A DNA stretch of 64,000 nt from Desmodus rotundus (Eukaryota; Chordata; Mammalia; Chiroptera; Phyllostomidae). The position numbers were made by a program, and so were the translations under genes. Shown here piece after piece: positions 46,640 to 57,683 of this stretch. Location: positions 15,258,934-15,322,933 of the forward strand of contig NC_071398.1 of NCBI RefSeq assembly GCF_022682495.2, in the 5' to 3' direction. Numbering within the stretch: the first letter of the stretch is position 1; the number at the start of each line of letters is the position of its first letter. The notes under the pieces were generated by a model. The model had not been told where the DNA came from and made no database searches. It was given only the letters and a program-made list of their open reading frames with translations.

Positions 46640-48620
46640 CTGTCATTTACAGGTACGTGAAACTTACAGTGAAGTTTGTTACAGAAGTTATTTCAAACTA
46701 CAGTGTAGACCTTAAAATGGTAGTAACATCCATCCCTAGCTGTTGCAAAAACAGTCAGATATCAATCAGTCTCTAGCTCTTTTTAAAAAAATTATATTTA
46801 AGTAACTTTTTTTTTAAACTTACGCAGCAATTTGACACTGCCATAACATTTTAATTATATTTTACAAAAGTCATCAATTTGTCTGCAATGAACTAAAACA
46901 AAAAAAACTTTAATGGTCTTTGACCAAGTTTTTTTTCAAGAAACAATTTAGACAAAATCACTTTACCAAACAACTATTTATATCCCATTCACAGCAATGG
47001 TTTTAGGTAAACTGAATATACCACTGAGGACTTAGCAATTTGTATCATAATTCTAATAAAATAAGAATTACCTCAAGAAATCACTTACCTCTTCTCTAGT
47101 TATTACCAGAAAAGACAAGTTAATATGAAATTCAATAAAATCTTATTTTGCCTGCTTTGTTCAAGTGGACAGTACCTGAGAACCCAGCCCAGTAAGTCAT
47201 ACACAGGGGCTACAACAGTTTTTTCATGGCAAACACAGACAGCTAGTTGATAGTCTGTACTCTTAAAATTTCCGTGTCCTGTGATTTAGAAAGAACTTCG
47301 GAGTCTCAACCAATGCTTATTCAGGCACTTGAGCAAAACTCTTAAGGAAAACATTGGCTCTTCCTCCAAATGTCCTATTTAACCCATTTTCAAGTAAGGT
47401 GAGGAGGCCAACCTCTGAATGAGAATACAAGTCAGCTTCTCTTTTACTCTAGAATCTTACTTTTTGCATTTAGCATTAAAGCATGTGAATATACAGTTAG
47501 GCCATGTTAGACCTCTCAGGCCATGTTTCCATTTATCCCTCTGGATATCTAAAGTACTAGACTTGAATCAAGTTAAATAGAAAATCACAAGAAGCATATT
47601 ATGCTTCTTTACTTTGCTTGAAGGACAATATAAGAAATAGCCATATGAATACTTCTTCATAATCTGAAAAAAACACTCTTTCTTAGGTTGGTCATTATTA
47701 CACACACACACACACACAGAATCTTTTCAAGTTAAAGGAAAAAAGTTAGTATTTTCTGATAACATGGTAGATTTTGCTTTACCAGACAAGGAGAAACCTA
47801 TAAAAAACTTTATAACATTTATTTTTTGCTTTGACTTCCAGGAAGTTCATAGTTAAGTCAGTTATAGTAATTCATATAACCCTGGATTTAGGATATATTT
47901 ATTTCCTGTTCCTTATATTTAAATTTTTTTCTATTTGTTTTTTTATTGGCCTTATTTGTAATTATATTGTAAAAAGCTTTATCCTTTCTAAAAGTAGTGT
48001 ATAATAAATTAAAGAAAATAGAGTGCATGAGTTTCTAATACAGATTCACAAGAAATTGGGAAAGCCTCACACACCAAATTGTGTGAAAAAAATCAGAAGA
48101 GGGGGATTTGAACATATCTGCCTCCTTTTTTTTCTGTCTATTAGCACATGGAATAGACGTGGTAGTCATGATTTAAGTCCCTTTTCCAACAGAACTGGCA
48201 TATACTGCCTGATTTGATCACACCATAAAGAAAAAAGTTGCAGAAATACAGTTGTTATTAATAACAAGCAGCTAGCCCCCTCACCCCACCCTGCCAGACA
48301 CATACCTGAAACTTCTCAGACTGTTTTATCCACTCTGTACTGTTAGATGGGAAACGAGTTCTGTGGAAACCAAGGCTTACAGCAACATTGTGTTTTTCCA
48401 AGAAAGGGTTCAGTAAGGAGCATCTAGAAAGTTATCAAACCTGAAACCCTTTCCACGTATGTTAGATAACAGAGCAGCTAATGCTAAATGAGCCTGCTAT
48501 ATCCAAGAACTAAATACCATAAGCTACAGTAATTGAATGTAATGTAGTTTTATGTAGTGGTAGATAAAATTTTGTGAATGATAGATAAGACCATTCATTG
48601 TTCAAAATAATTTATGCACA
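46640..48620. other. Repeat-poor intron 4 stretch
   Basis: I recognise no interspersed repeat in about 2 kb, apart from a (CA)n run at 47700-47719. No exon signature was found. Confidence 0.5.
47700..47719. repeat. (CA)n microsatellite
   Basis: About ten uninterrupted CA units. Confidence 0.9.
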
Positions 48621-48790
48621 AGTGAGTTATAGGTGTATATTAAATGGCTCTACTGTTCTCTAAAAGCGGTAAGTGGAAAAAGTTGTAGGTATTCCCCTTG
48701 TTTTGTCTACTTTCCTTCAGGTTTGCTTATTTTGATCCTAATCTCTCTCGCTGCTGTGTTGTCCGACACACCAGCAAGGTTGCAGATTCT

Positions 48791-49020
48791 GCCCTGCTGC
48801 TGTGGCTCAGTGGGTTGAGCGTTGTTCTGCAAACAGAAGGGTTGCTTCTTTGATTTCCAGTCAGGGCACGTGCCTGGGCTACAGACCAGGTCCCCAGTTG
48901 GGGGTGTGCGAGAGACATCTGATAGATATCTCTCTCTCCCCCACCTCCCTCCCTACCCCCCACCCTCTCTCTCACTGTGTCCCTCTCTCTCTCACACATC
49001 TATAAACATATCCTTGGGTG
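48791..49020 (+). mobile_element. VES SINE, gaggat-tail subtype
   Basis: Head gccctgctgctgtggctcag, a diverged B box (tttgatttccagtcaggg), a (CT)n-rich middle, then ataaacatatccttgggtga ending in the gaggatt tail. Confidence 0.94.
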
Positions 49021-49034
49021 AGGATTAAAAGTAA

Positions 49035-49069
49035 AAAATAAATAAATAAATAAATAAATAAATAAAACC
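49035..49069. repeat. (AAAT)n tail of the SINE
   Basis: Seven or eight AAAT units extend the 3' end of the preceding SINE. Confidence 0.85.
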
Positions 49070-49362
49070 AGTGCACTAACCCATAAACCATAGAGCTCAT
49101 CACCCTACAAGGTACTTTAAGTATAGGATGCCAGTATTCATTGCCTCACCCTACTCATAACTCCTTCCTGTTTTGTTTTATTTTTTTCGTATTACCTGCT
49201 CAAATATTCTCTTCCTGGTTTAAAACTAGATTAATATGGATGTGGCAGTGTTACAGTCTGATCTAAAATATAGTTTTAGTTGTAAACAGATTTTAGTAGT
49301 TATTTTCATTCCAATATATGTAGTTTTTTTGTTGGTGGGTTTTTGTCTTTTGTTTGGCATTT

Positions 49363-49500
49363 TTTCCTTTATGTTGAATTTATTGGGGTGACATTGGTTA
49401 ACAGAATTCTTCAGGTTTTAGGTGCACAATTGTACAACATGTCGTCTCTGTCCATGGTATTGTGTGTTCACCACTCTGACTCAACTATGTATGTTTTGCA
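49363..49500 (-). mobile_element. L1 3' end, antisense
   Basis: Words tgaatttattggggtgacat, tggttaacagaattcttcag and gtgtgttcaccactctgac are the antisense terminus of a eutherian L1. Confidence 0.75.
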
Positions 49501-49561
49501 TTTGTTAAGCAGAATTTTAAGATTGTCATTTCTGATTCTCTTATTCCATATCTTCTTTTTT

Positions 49562-51690
49562 TAAGTATATTTGATTGATTATACTGTTACAGTTGTCCCT
49601 TTTTTTTCTAACCTTAATCCTCCTCTGCTGTGCACTGCCCCTCTCACTAGCATTCCCCCCACCCCTTCGTTCATGTCCGTGGGTTGTACATATAAGTTCT
49701 TTGGCTTCTCCATTTCCCATACTATTCTTAACTTCCCCTTGTCTATTTCATTCCTACCATTTATGCTTCTTATTCCCTGTACCTTTTCCCCCAGTCTCTT
49801 CCCTCCCCCTCCTGACTGATAATGTGATCTCCAGGAGATCTCCATTTGATCTCCATTTCTGTGATTCTCTTCCTGTTCTAGTTGTTTGCTTAGTTTGTTT
49901 TTGTTTTATAGGTTCAGTTGTTGATAGTTGTGAGTTTGTGGTCATTTTATTGTTCACGGTTTTGATCTTTTTCTTAGATAAGTTCCTTTAACATTTCATA
50001 TAATAAGGACTTGGTGATTATGAACTCTTTTAACTTGATCTTATCTGGGAAGCACTTTATCTGCCCTTCCATTCTAAATGATAGTTTTGCTGGATACAGT
50101 AATCTTGGACGTAGATCCTTGCCTTTCATGACTTTGAATACTTCTTTCCAGCCCCTTCTTGACTGTAAGGTTTCTTTTGAGCAATCAGCTGGTAGTCTTA
50201 TGGGAACCCCTTTGTAGGTAACTGTCTCCTTTTCTCTTGCTGGTTTTAAGATTCCCTCCTTCTCTTTAATCTTGGGTAATGTAATTATGATGTGTCTTGG
50301 TTTGTGCTTCCTTGGGTCCAATTTTTTTGGGACTCTCTGAGCTTCCTGGACTTCCTAGAAGTCAATTCTATTTGCCAGATAGGGAAAGTTCTCCTTCATT
50401 ACGTTTTCAAATAAGTTTTCCATTTCTTGCTCTTCCTCTTCTCCTTTTGGCACCCCTATGATTTAGATGTTGGAACATTTAAAGTTGTCCTGGAAGTTCC
50501 TAAGCCTCTCCTCACTGTTTTGAATTCTTGTTTCTTCATTCTGTTCCTGTTGAATGTTTATTTATTTTTTTTATTTTTATTTTTTTAAATTTTATTGTTA
50601 TTCAGTTACAGTTGTATGCCTTTTCTCCCCATCCCTCCACCCCACCCCAGGTGAACCCACCTCCCTCTCCCACCTCCACCCTCCCCCTTGGTTTTGTCCA
50701 TGTGTCCTTTATAGTAGTTCCTGTAATCCCCTCTTCCCACTGTCCCTGCCCCCACCCCCCCACCCCCTGCCCTGGCTATTGAATGTTTATTTCTTCCTTC
50801 TGTTCCACATCATTAATTTGAGTCCTCGTTTTGTTCCCTTCACTGTTGGTTCCCTGTGTGTTTTTTATTTCACTTTGCTTAGCCTTCACTTTTTCCTGTT
50901 ATTTTGTGTCAACACTCAATCATTTCTGTGAACATCCTGATTACCAGTGTTTTGAACTCAGCATCTGATTAAGTTGGCTATCTCCTCATTTCTTGGTTCT
51001 TTTTCTGGAGTTTTGATCTGTTCTTTCATTTGGGGCATATTTTTTTTTTTTTGTCTCAGGGTGCCTGTTACATTGTAAGGGGCAGAGCGAGCCCCACGTG
51101 ACTGCGTTGTGGTGCTATGTGGGTCAGAGAGGGAACAGTGCTACTTATGCAGCTCTCACCCAGCTTTCAGTCACTTCCCCTGCTATCCACAAGCAAATTG
51201 GGCCCTTCTAGTGTTGATTCCTGGGTGGATAGGCTTTTGTGTACCTTCTAGGGCCCTGTGGGTCTCTCCAGGGAACTCTCCTGTGAGGCTGGGAGTTTTT
51301 CCTGCAGCTACAACCCTCACAGCATTTTACAGCCAGAGGTTTTGAGACTTATTTCCCCATGCTGGAACCCTGGATTGCATGGTCTGTCTCATTCCCCAGT
51401 TGTTCTACTGGTTTATCTGCATGTGAATGTGGAACCTCCTGGTCCACCAGCTGCCTTCTCTTCCGTTGATCTGCTTCCTTGCTGCATGTCCTCTCTACCC
51501 TGGCTGCCTGCCCCTGCCCTTCCTACTGGCCTGGATGAATGTTTGTTCTTTAACTCCTTGGTTATCAGACTTCTGTAGTTCGATTTCCTGGCAGTTCTAG
51601 TTGTTTTTTTGTTTGTTTTTAAATTTGTTGTTATCCTTCTTTTGGTTTTGCGAGGTAGCAAAGCATATCTACCTACATCATCTTGATCCC
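49562..51690 (-). mobile_element. HAL1 half-LINE, second copy, antisense, with an L1 3' insertion
   Basis: It is collinear with the copy at 5.9-7.8 kb over its whole length: the 3' end near 49.56 kb, an ORF1 C-terminal domain open from 50321 to 49974 (115 codons, including RHIIITLPKIKEKE and KLSFRMEG words of L1 ORF1p), an ORF1 start region near 51.04 kb and a GC-rich 5' UTR to 51.69 kb. No ORF2 is present. ORF1 is broken between its N-terminal and C-terminal parts and carries a foreign 224-bp piece. Confidence 0.8.
50555..50778 (-). mobile_element. L1 3'-end insertion inside HAL1
   Basis: It runs from a T-rich start (attttattgttattcagtt) through C-rich 3' UTR to cctgccctggc. The flanks ttgaatgtttattt and ttgaatgtttatttc form a target duplication, so it entered after the HAL1. 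Confidence 0.75.
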
Positions 51691-52529
51691 CAAATCTTCT
51701 GTTAAAAGCTTAGCTTTCTGCTAAAATATCTTCTCTCAAAACTCAATAAAATATATGACCCCTGGGGTTCTCCCCAGAGACCCATGTTGGCATGTTAACA
51801 TGAATAATCACTGGCTGATACAGTTTGATCAATACTGTTTTGAGCTGAAGTACAGTTGTTTGATATTAGTTAAATATTTATTTTGTTTTCAAAAATATTT
51901 TCTTTTTTAGACATTTTTTCTGTGTCTTTCTAAAGATGAAAATATTCATCCTTTTTGGGATTTTTTTCTTGTACTTTACTGGTTCTTATCTTGATAACCT
52001 AATTCTGTAATGTACATTGTCCTTCAAAGCTACTTGCGGAGCCTTTGGGCAGTGAACATCAGAGTCGGAACTATTGGTAGATACAGTAAAGGGATGAATA
52101 ACAATGAATGCCATAAGAGAGAGTAAACTTTAACTGAAATGTTTGATCATTAGTTATTAGTTTGCTAAATTCTTCCAGTATGTGGATAAGAAAGATACGT
52201 TGTAGGTACTGTTGTTTCCTAACGTGGTATGTGTGAAGCAACCATATTTAGTAATACATTTTGAAGGTATTGAAATGTTGGACCTTAAATGCCAAAACTG
52301 TAACTTTGTATGTGCATTCTTTAGAAATATGTAATATAGTTGGGAAAATATAAAACTTACAGTTTAGAAACTTTAGAAATATGTAATATTGTTAGAAATG
52401 CAAGAATCATAGCCCGATCAACTGTTTTATTAATAAGCATATAACTATAAAAATCTATGCTATTAATGATACTTGGGGTCCTACATATGAATCTTTTCTG
52501 GCCTAATAACTTCGTTTTTTTAATGATTC
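51691..52529. other. Intron 4 stretch, unassigned
   Basis: No element was recognised. A local near-duplicate (tagaaatatgtaatatagtt and tagaaatatgtaatattgtt) lies at 52.32-52.40 kb. Confidence 0.45.
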
Positions 52530-52865
52530 TTTGGGTTGGCTGGACTCAACCAGCTCGTTCATGTGGTGATGGATAGGATCACATGCACCTGAATCCAGCT
52601 GGTAGCTCAGTTGGGTTGGGGACATCCAAGATGTCTTGGCCTTTCTTTCCTGCGTGCTATTTGGACTTCGTTGTGGTGGCTCAGGGCTCCAAGAGGACGT
52701 TATGAGGCTTCTTAAGTGCTAGGCTTATAACTTACACAGCATCATGGTCACATTCTTTAAAGCCATCTCTCAAGGAGAGGGGACATAGGAACTCTGGGAA
52801 AAGCAGCATGCATGTACAGGAATGGGAAGGAATTGTTAACGACCCTCTTTACGGACAATCTATTA
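52530..52865 (+). mobile_element. ERVL-type LTR relic (MLT2-like)
   Basis: Phrases ggttggctggactcaacca, tggctcagggctccaagagg, gaggcttcttaagtgctagg and cagcatcatggtcacattct match the internal order of old mammalian ERVL LTRs. Ends are eroded and no coding part is present. Confidence 0.55.
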
Positions 52866-53171
52866 CACTTTTGTCACACAAAAATATATTTCTAAAAAAT
52901 TTCCATATATCTCCCCTTTACCTTCTTCTACCTTCCCCCACGCCCCTTTCCCTCTCGTAATCACCAGAGATTGTTGTCTGAATCTTTGAGGGTTTTTTTT
53001 TTTTTTTAATTTTTTGCTTAATCCCTTCACTTCTTTCAAACATTTTTAATTTTTGATTTTAGGTAGTGATAGTTCTTCCCTGCTAAATTAACAGTGGCTA
53101 TTTAGCTGAGTTGTTTAGAACCACTAATTATCAGTAAGCAAGTAAAATGTTTTATATTTTTTTCTCCCTAG

Positions 53172-53344
53172 TATTGACTGTGCCGGTATTTTGAAACTCC
53201 GCAATTCAGATATAGAACTTCGAAAAGGAGAAACTGATATTGGCAGAAAGAATACTAGAGTACGACTTGTGTTTCGCGTGCACATCCCACAGCCCAATGG
53301 AAAAGTCCTTTCTCTGCAGACCGCTTCTATACCTGTTGAGTGCT
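53172..53344 (+). CDS. NFATC3: NFATC3 exon 5: Rel-homology domain, C-terminal part
   Basis: The exon is 173 bp: one base completes the AG|T serine, 57 codons follow, and the first base of the next serine codon closes it before gtaagt, a consensus donor. The peptide begins [19 protein letters not shown] and runs through the basic [18 protein letters not shown] strand to SIPVEC, the end of the DNA-binding immunoglobulin-like domain. The acceptor has a good pyrimidine tract, ttttttctccctag. Every codon is intact. Exon size and phase fit the NFAT family gene structure. Confidence 0.98.
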
Positions 53345-54332
53345 GTAAGTGAGCTTGTGATGATGTTTTAAAATTTCATTTACAATAGGTCATTTCCTGT
53401 CTTGTTTGTAATGTGATGTTTGGATCTAAACTGTAAATTGAGGCACAGAATCTGGATAGCTGGTGTGATTTTCTTATATGGAAATAAGCTACATGGTTAG
53501 GTAGGAGGAGTTATGATCTTGAAGTTAGAAAATGGTTTCTTATTATAATTTGAGTGTGACTATAGACAGATTCTCCTGACCACAGTTTTCTTATCTGTAA
53601 ATGAGGCAGATGGGCTTGATTATACTTGAGGACCAAATCATGAAGTTATGATTCAAGTGTTACTTGGCTATCGTTACTTCATTAAAATGTCAGCCTTTAT
53701 ATAGGAACATGCCTGTCTCTGAGCTGACACCTCAGCTAAATAAGGACCCCACAGGATTTTGGTTTTTTGTGGGATTTTTTTTTTTTTTTTACCATAAATT
53801 TAATTACAACACCAGATTGAGAAAGTAAATCCTTTTCCCCCTGTTTACAAGGAAAGAAATGAAAAAGGCCCTAGAACATGATAACTAACTACTCAAGCCC
53901 TGGAGAACTGTGGACCTCTGGTAGGTTAGCTGGTAGGACTGAAAGACTGAGACTATTGTTTAGGTCTTTCTGGAATACCCTTAGAAATGTTTTAATTTCA
54001 TGTCTGAATTTTGTGTAGGAAAAAATAGGCACAAGTATCTCAAGTACTCATCTGTGGTTATTTGCTTATAGGTGACAGAGCTGTGTTTAGAGCACAGGTT
54101 CTTAGTACTCTTTTAGTTGCATTATACCATTTTATTTCTGTTAACCACATGCATTCTTAATTCAGGATTACACCTACTTAATTTCCTTTCTGTGCCTCCA
54201 TTTGCTGTTTGCTGAATTGGAGTAATACTTTATCAATTCCCTATTGACTGTGGGAATCACTGAACAAATCCATGGTAAAAAGACATCACTGTAGAAGTAA
54301 TTTTTGTATTAATTTTTAAAAAATATTTTATT

Positions 54333-54525
54333 GCCCTGGTTGGTGTGGCTCAGTGGATTGAGCACTGGCCTGTGAACCAAAGAGTCCCTGGTTTGATTCC
54401 TAGTCAGGGCACATGCCTGGGTTGCGGGCCGGATCCCCAGTTGGGGGCATGCAAGAGGCAACCACACATTGATGTTTCTCTCTGTCTTTCTCCCTCCTTT
54501 TCCCTCTCTAAACATAAATAATTAA
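54333..54525 (+). mobile_element. VES SINE, left member of an inverted pair
   Basis: Head gccctggttggtgtggctca, B box ggtttgattcctagtcaggg, tail ending in ataaataattaaag directly against the next, opposite copy. Confidence 0.96.
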
Positions 54526-54761
54526 AGAATTTATTCATTTATCTTCAGAGAAAGGGGAAAGGAGGGAGAAAGAGAGGGAGGGAACCATTGATATGCCAGA
54601 GATACATTGATATGCAAGAGATACATTGGGTGCATGCCTCTCGCATTCACCCATTGGGGGACCTGGCCTGCAACCCAGGCATGTGCCCTGACTGGGAATT
54701 GAACTGGCCACTTTTCGGTTTTCAGGCCATCATTCATTCCATTGAGCAACACCAGCCATGG
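54526..54761 (-). mobile_element. VES SINE, right member of an inverted pair
   Basis: It starts at the tail of the previous copy with no spacer. It contains a short duplication of gatatgc-agagatacattg words and ends aacaccagccatggc. Confidence 0.95.
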
Positions 54762-55044
54762 CTGTAATAATTTTTAATAGGTAAGACAGATACATGATAC
54801 AAAATTCAGAAAGAATGGAAGAGTATAGAGTGAGAATCAAATTTCTAAGTCAACTAGTTTTCCCTCTTCAAAGCAACAATCATTGCCAGTGTTTTTATTA
54901 TCCTGCCAGAGTATTCTATGCCCATACAAACACATGTGTTTAGCAAAATAATTTAAATAAAGTTATAGAGAATTTTGAGTTTTCAAGATGAAATGTCTTT
55001 GAAATGATTTTCTATTTTTTCTTTTAGTTTATTAAAGTGATTTT

Positions 55045-55253
55045 TTAAAGATTTTACTTACTTACTTTTAGAGAGAAGGGAAGGGAGGGAGAGAAATATT
55101 GATGTGTGAGAGATACATCCGATTGGTTGCCTCTTGCACACCCCCAACTGGGGACCTGGCCTGTAACCCAGGCATGTGCCTGACTGGGAATTGAACCAGC
55201 AACACTTCGGTTTCTAGGCTGGCACTCAGTCCACTGAGCAACACCAGCCAGAG
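55045..55253 (-). mobile_element. VES SINE
   Basis: A tail with three TTAC units and a head ending gcaacaccagccagagc. Duplication gtgatttttt occurs on both sides. Confidence 0.95.
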
Positions 55254-55490
55254 CAAAATTTAATGTGATTTTTTTTCTTTTAGTTATTAAATTAATACGT
55301 AATTATTGTTGAGAATATAGAAAATGCAGAATGGTACAAAGAGTAGCATTAAAATCTTTTGAAATATCACTTGCTCAAGATAGTTACTATTAACTGTTTG
55401 GGGGGGGTTCTTTTCTTTCTCTTTTTTTTCCCCTTTTTTTTTGGTCTATATATATATATGGTATTTTTTAGTTGGGCTTAGCTGATAGAG

Positions 55491-55713
55491 GGTTTTTTTT
55501 TATTTATTTATTTTTAGAGCGAGGGGAAGGGAGGGAGAAAGAACGTGAGAGAAACATCGATGTGAGAGAGAAGCATCTATCAGTTGCCTTTCAAATGTGC
55601 CCTGACTGGGGACCAAACCCACCATCCGGGCATATGCCCTGACTGGGAATCAAACTGGCAACCTTTTGCTTTGTGGTACGACGCCCAACCAGCTGAGCCA
55701 CACTGGTCAGGGC
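55491..55713 (-). mobile_element. VES SINE
   Basis: Antisense copy with a head ending gagccacactggtcagggc. It carries a partly duplicated ccctgactggg segment (55601-55645). Confidence 0.95.
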
Positions 55714-57107
55714 TTTACCCAATATAGTTTTGGGTTTTTTTACCCAACAAGTTTTATAACTTGTTTTGGTATTTTCACTTATAATGAGCATTTTCTCATA
55801 TTGCTAAATATTCTTCAAAAATACCATTTTTAACACATACATAATTTTTTGCTATAACTGTGCCATTTGTTGAAAACATTTTTACTGTTACTTTGAATGT
55901 ACCTATCATGGCCAACTTCTGCCATACATGTCTAAAATCTGATTTAGTCTATTCCATAGGCTAGTCAGTGCTTGTTTCCATGTTCCTTCTCAGTGAGTCA
56001 TTTGGAACTTAAGTAGGGATATAAGTATTTTCTGAGATCTAGGTTGTTGCTGGTACTTCCCAAGTGATAGTTGATCATTAATCCCAGACCTATCCCTTAT
56101 GAAAGAATCTGTTTTACCATTCTCTTTGAATGGGGCTGGTGTCCCAATCCACATACCTTTTGTGGCTTGGTATTCAATAGTTTCGAAAGAGAAGAGCCAT
56201 AGTGAACTGTGAGTGTGTCCTTCCTAAAGCCATTCAGGTTAAATTTCTTTAAAATGTTGTTCCAGCCAAACAAAACACAGCTGACCCTCAAAGCCACCAG
56301 TTTTCCACACAAGTACTAGGACTAAAAGTAAACCTGTTTTCCAAATGTGAAGAACAGAGTGTAATCCATATTTTTTCCTTTGTTTTGAAGAGAAAAGAGC
56401 CAGAAATACAGTCTCTAGAAAGTGTAGCTACTTGGAATCAGTCAGTATCATACAAAGGAGTACCAAGATCACTGTTTATAAAGTTAATTTAAATAATGAC
56501 TCTATGGCATTAAGAAAAACTTGTTCACATACCCTGGAAATGAAGTGTTAGTGTACTATAGAAGCATTTACATCCATTTTTTAAAATTCACTACTGAAAT
56601 GTATACTTCATATATGCTTCAGTTACTTAGTTACTTAGAAAATCATCCAAAATGGAACGCTGATGTCTCAATGATGATACAGATGTTTTCTTGATGAAAG
56701 GACTACTTGGTGTTTGTCCTTTAGAAACTTGTCTTTTAATTGTAGGAAACATAATTACATGTCTTTGGATTTAATTTGTCTTTTATAATTATATTAGATT
56801 TATTGATTTTAACAGAAATGTATTAAAGACTTAAGCTAAAAAGAGAAAAGTTGGATAAAATGAATGTGTTGAAAATATAAATTTGCAAGCATTAATTAGT
56901 TTTTCTTATTGGTTTTTTTACAGTTGTAGTCTTAAGAAAATAATTAAGAAATAACATAAATCTAATGATTCTATTTTATTTTCTAAATAATGTAGTTGTT
57001 TTGGTGGATATTTTAGTATTGAATTGTAAAAGCCCAGAATTTGCTTCTCTTTATTTTCATTATATAGCCTGAATTTGTCATTTATATATGGAAAGTTATA
57101 AACTAAT
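55714..57107. other. Intron 5 stretch before exon 6, unassigned
   Basis: No interspersed repeat was recognised. AT-rich, with no coding signature. Confidence 0.45.
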
Positions 57108-57142
57108 ACTTTGTTTCTTCTCAACTTTTAAAAATAAAACAG
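57108..57142 (+). promoter_or_regulatory. NFATC3: Exon 6 splice acceptor, unusual
   Basis: The pyrimidine run tttgtttcttctcaactttt is followed by a purine-rich aaaaataaaacag directly before the exon. A branch-like ctcaac lies about 20 bases upstream of the AG, so the tract sits mostly upstream of the branch point. Confidence 0.6.
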
Positions 57143-57283
57143 CCCAGCGGTCTGCTCAAGAACTTCCTCATATTGAAAAGTACAGTATCAACAGTTGTTC
57201 TGTAAATGGTGGTCATGAAATGATTGTGACTGGATCTAATTTTCTTCCAGAATCGAAAATCATTTTTCTTGAAAAAGGCCAAG
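57143..57283 (+). CDS. NFATC3: NFATC3 exon 6: start of the IPT/TIG domain
   Basis: The exon is 141 bp: two bases complete the serine codon from exon 5, 46 codons follow, and one base remains before gtaaat. The peptide runs [18 protein letters not shown] and on to [16 protein letters not shown], the linker and first strands of the IPT domain, which contacts DNA and cooperating factors such as AP-1 in NFAT proteins. Because the length is a multiple of three and both ends are in the same phase, skipping it would keep the frame. The donor gtaaat has a non-consensus +5 A. The next exon is beyond the window or hidden; none was recognised before 64000. Confidence 0.97.
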
Positions 57284-57450
57284 GTAAATAATACAAGATT
57301 TGAATTGGTTGACCTTGAATTATTCAGATGTTTCACTGACATTAAACATAAAGTTTTCCTAAAGCTACAGGTATCATTTATGCAGATTTTGTTGCAAATC
57401 AAACATTTATTAAATTTTCATATAAGTGTTAATTTTCATTAAGGATGTCT

Positions 57451-57633
57451 CACCCTGGATGGTGTGACTTTCTTGGAGTGTTGTCTGAACACCATAAAGT
57501 TGCAGGTTCGAACACTGGTCAGGGTGCATATGGGAGGCAACCAATTCATGTTTGTGTCTTTCTTTCCCTCACTCCCTTCCTCTCTCTTTAAAATCAATAA
57601 ACATATTCTCGGGTAAGGATTTAAAAAAAAAAA
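57451..57633 (+). mobile_element. VES SINE, gaggat-tail subtype, diverged
   Basis: Head caccctggatggtgtgactt, B box gcaggttcgaacactggtca, then a short CT tract and ataaacatattctcgggtaa tail with an A run. Confidence 0.88.
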
Positions 57634-57683
57634 AGATGTCTCCAAAGTAGAAGGATCTCCCAGTAATTTTACTCCTAGTTATA

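Larger units (their letters stand above)
45756..53171 (+). other. NFATC3: NFATC3 intron 4
   Basis: It starts gtattt and ends ttttttctccctag. About 7.4 kb: a repeat-poor left half, then a SINE and the second HAL1. Confidence 0.9.
53345..57142 (+). other. NFATC3: NFATC3 intron 5
   Basis: It starts gtaagt and ends aaaataaaacag. It contains four VES SINEs between 54.3 and 55.7 kb. A MIR-like scrap lies at 53545-53640 (cagttttcttatctgtaaat). The 55.7-57.1 kb part is unassigned. Confidence 0.9.

Noticed and set aside
49575..49991. 138-codon plus-strand open frame
   Set aside because: It is the antisense of the HAL1 3' UTR; low-complexity and phenylalanine-rich from a C/T-rich strand.
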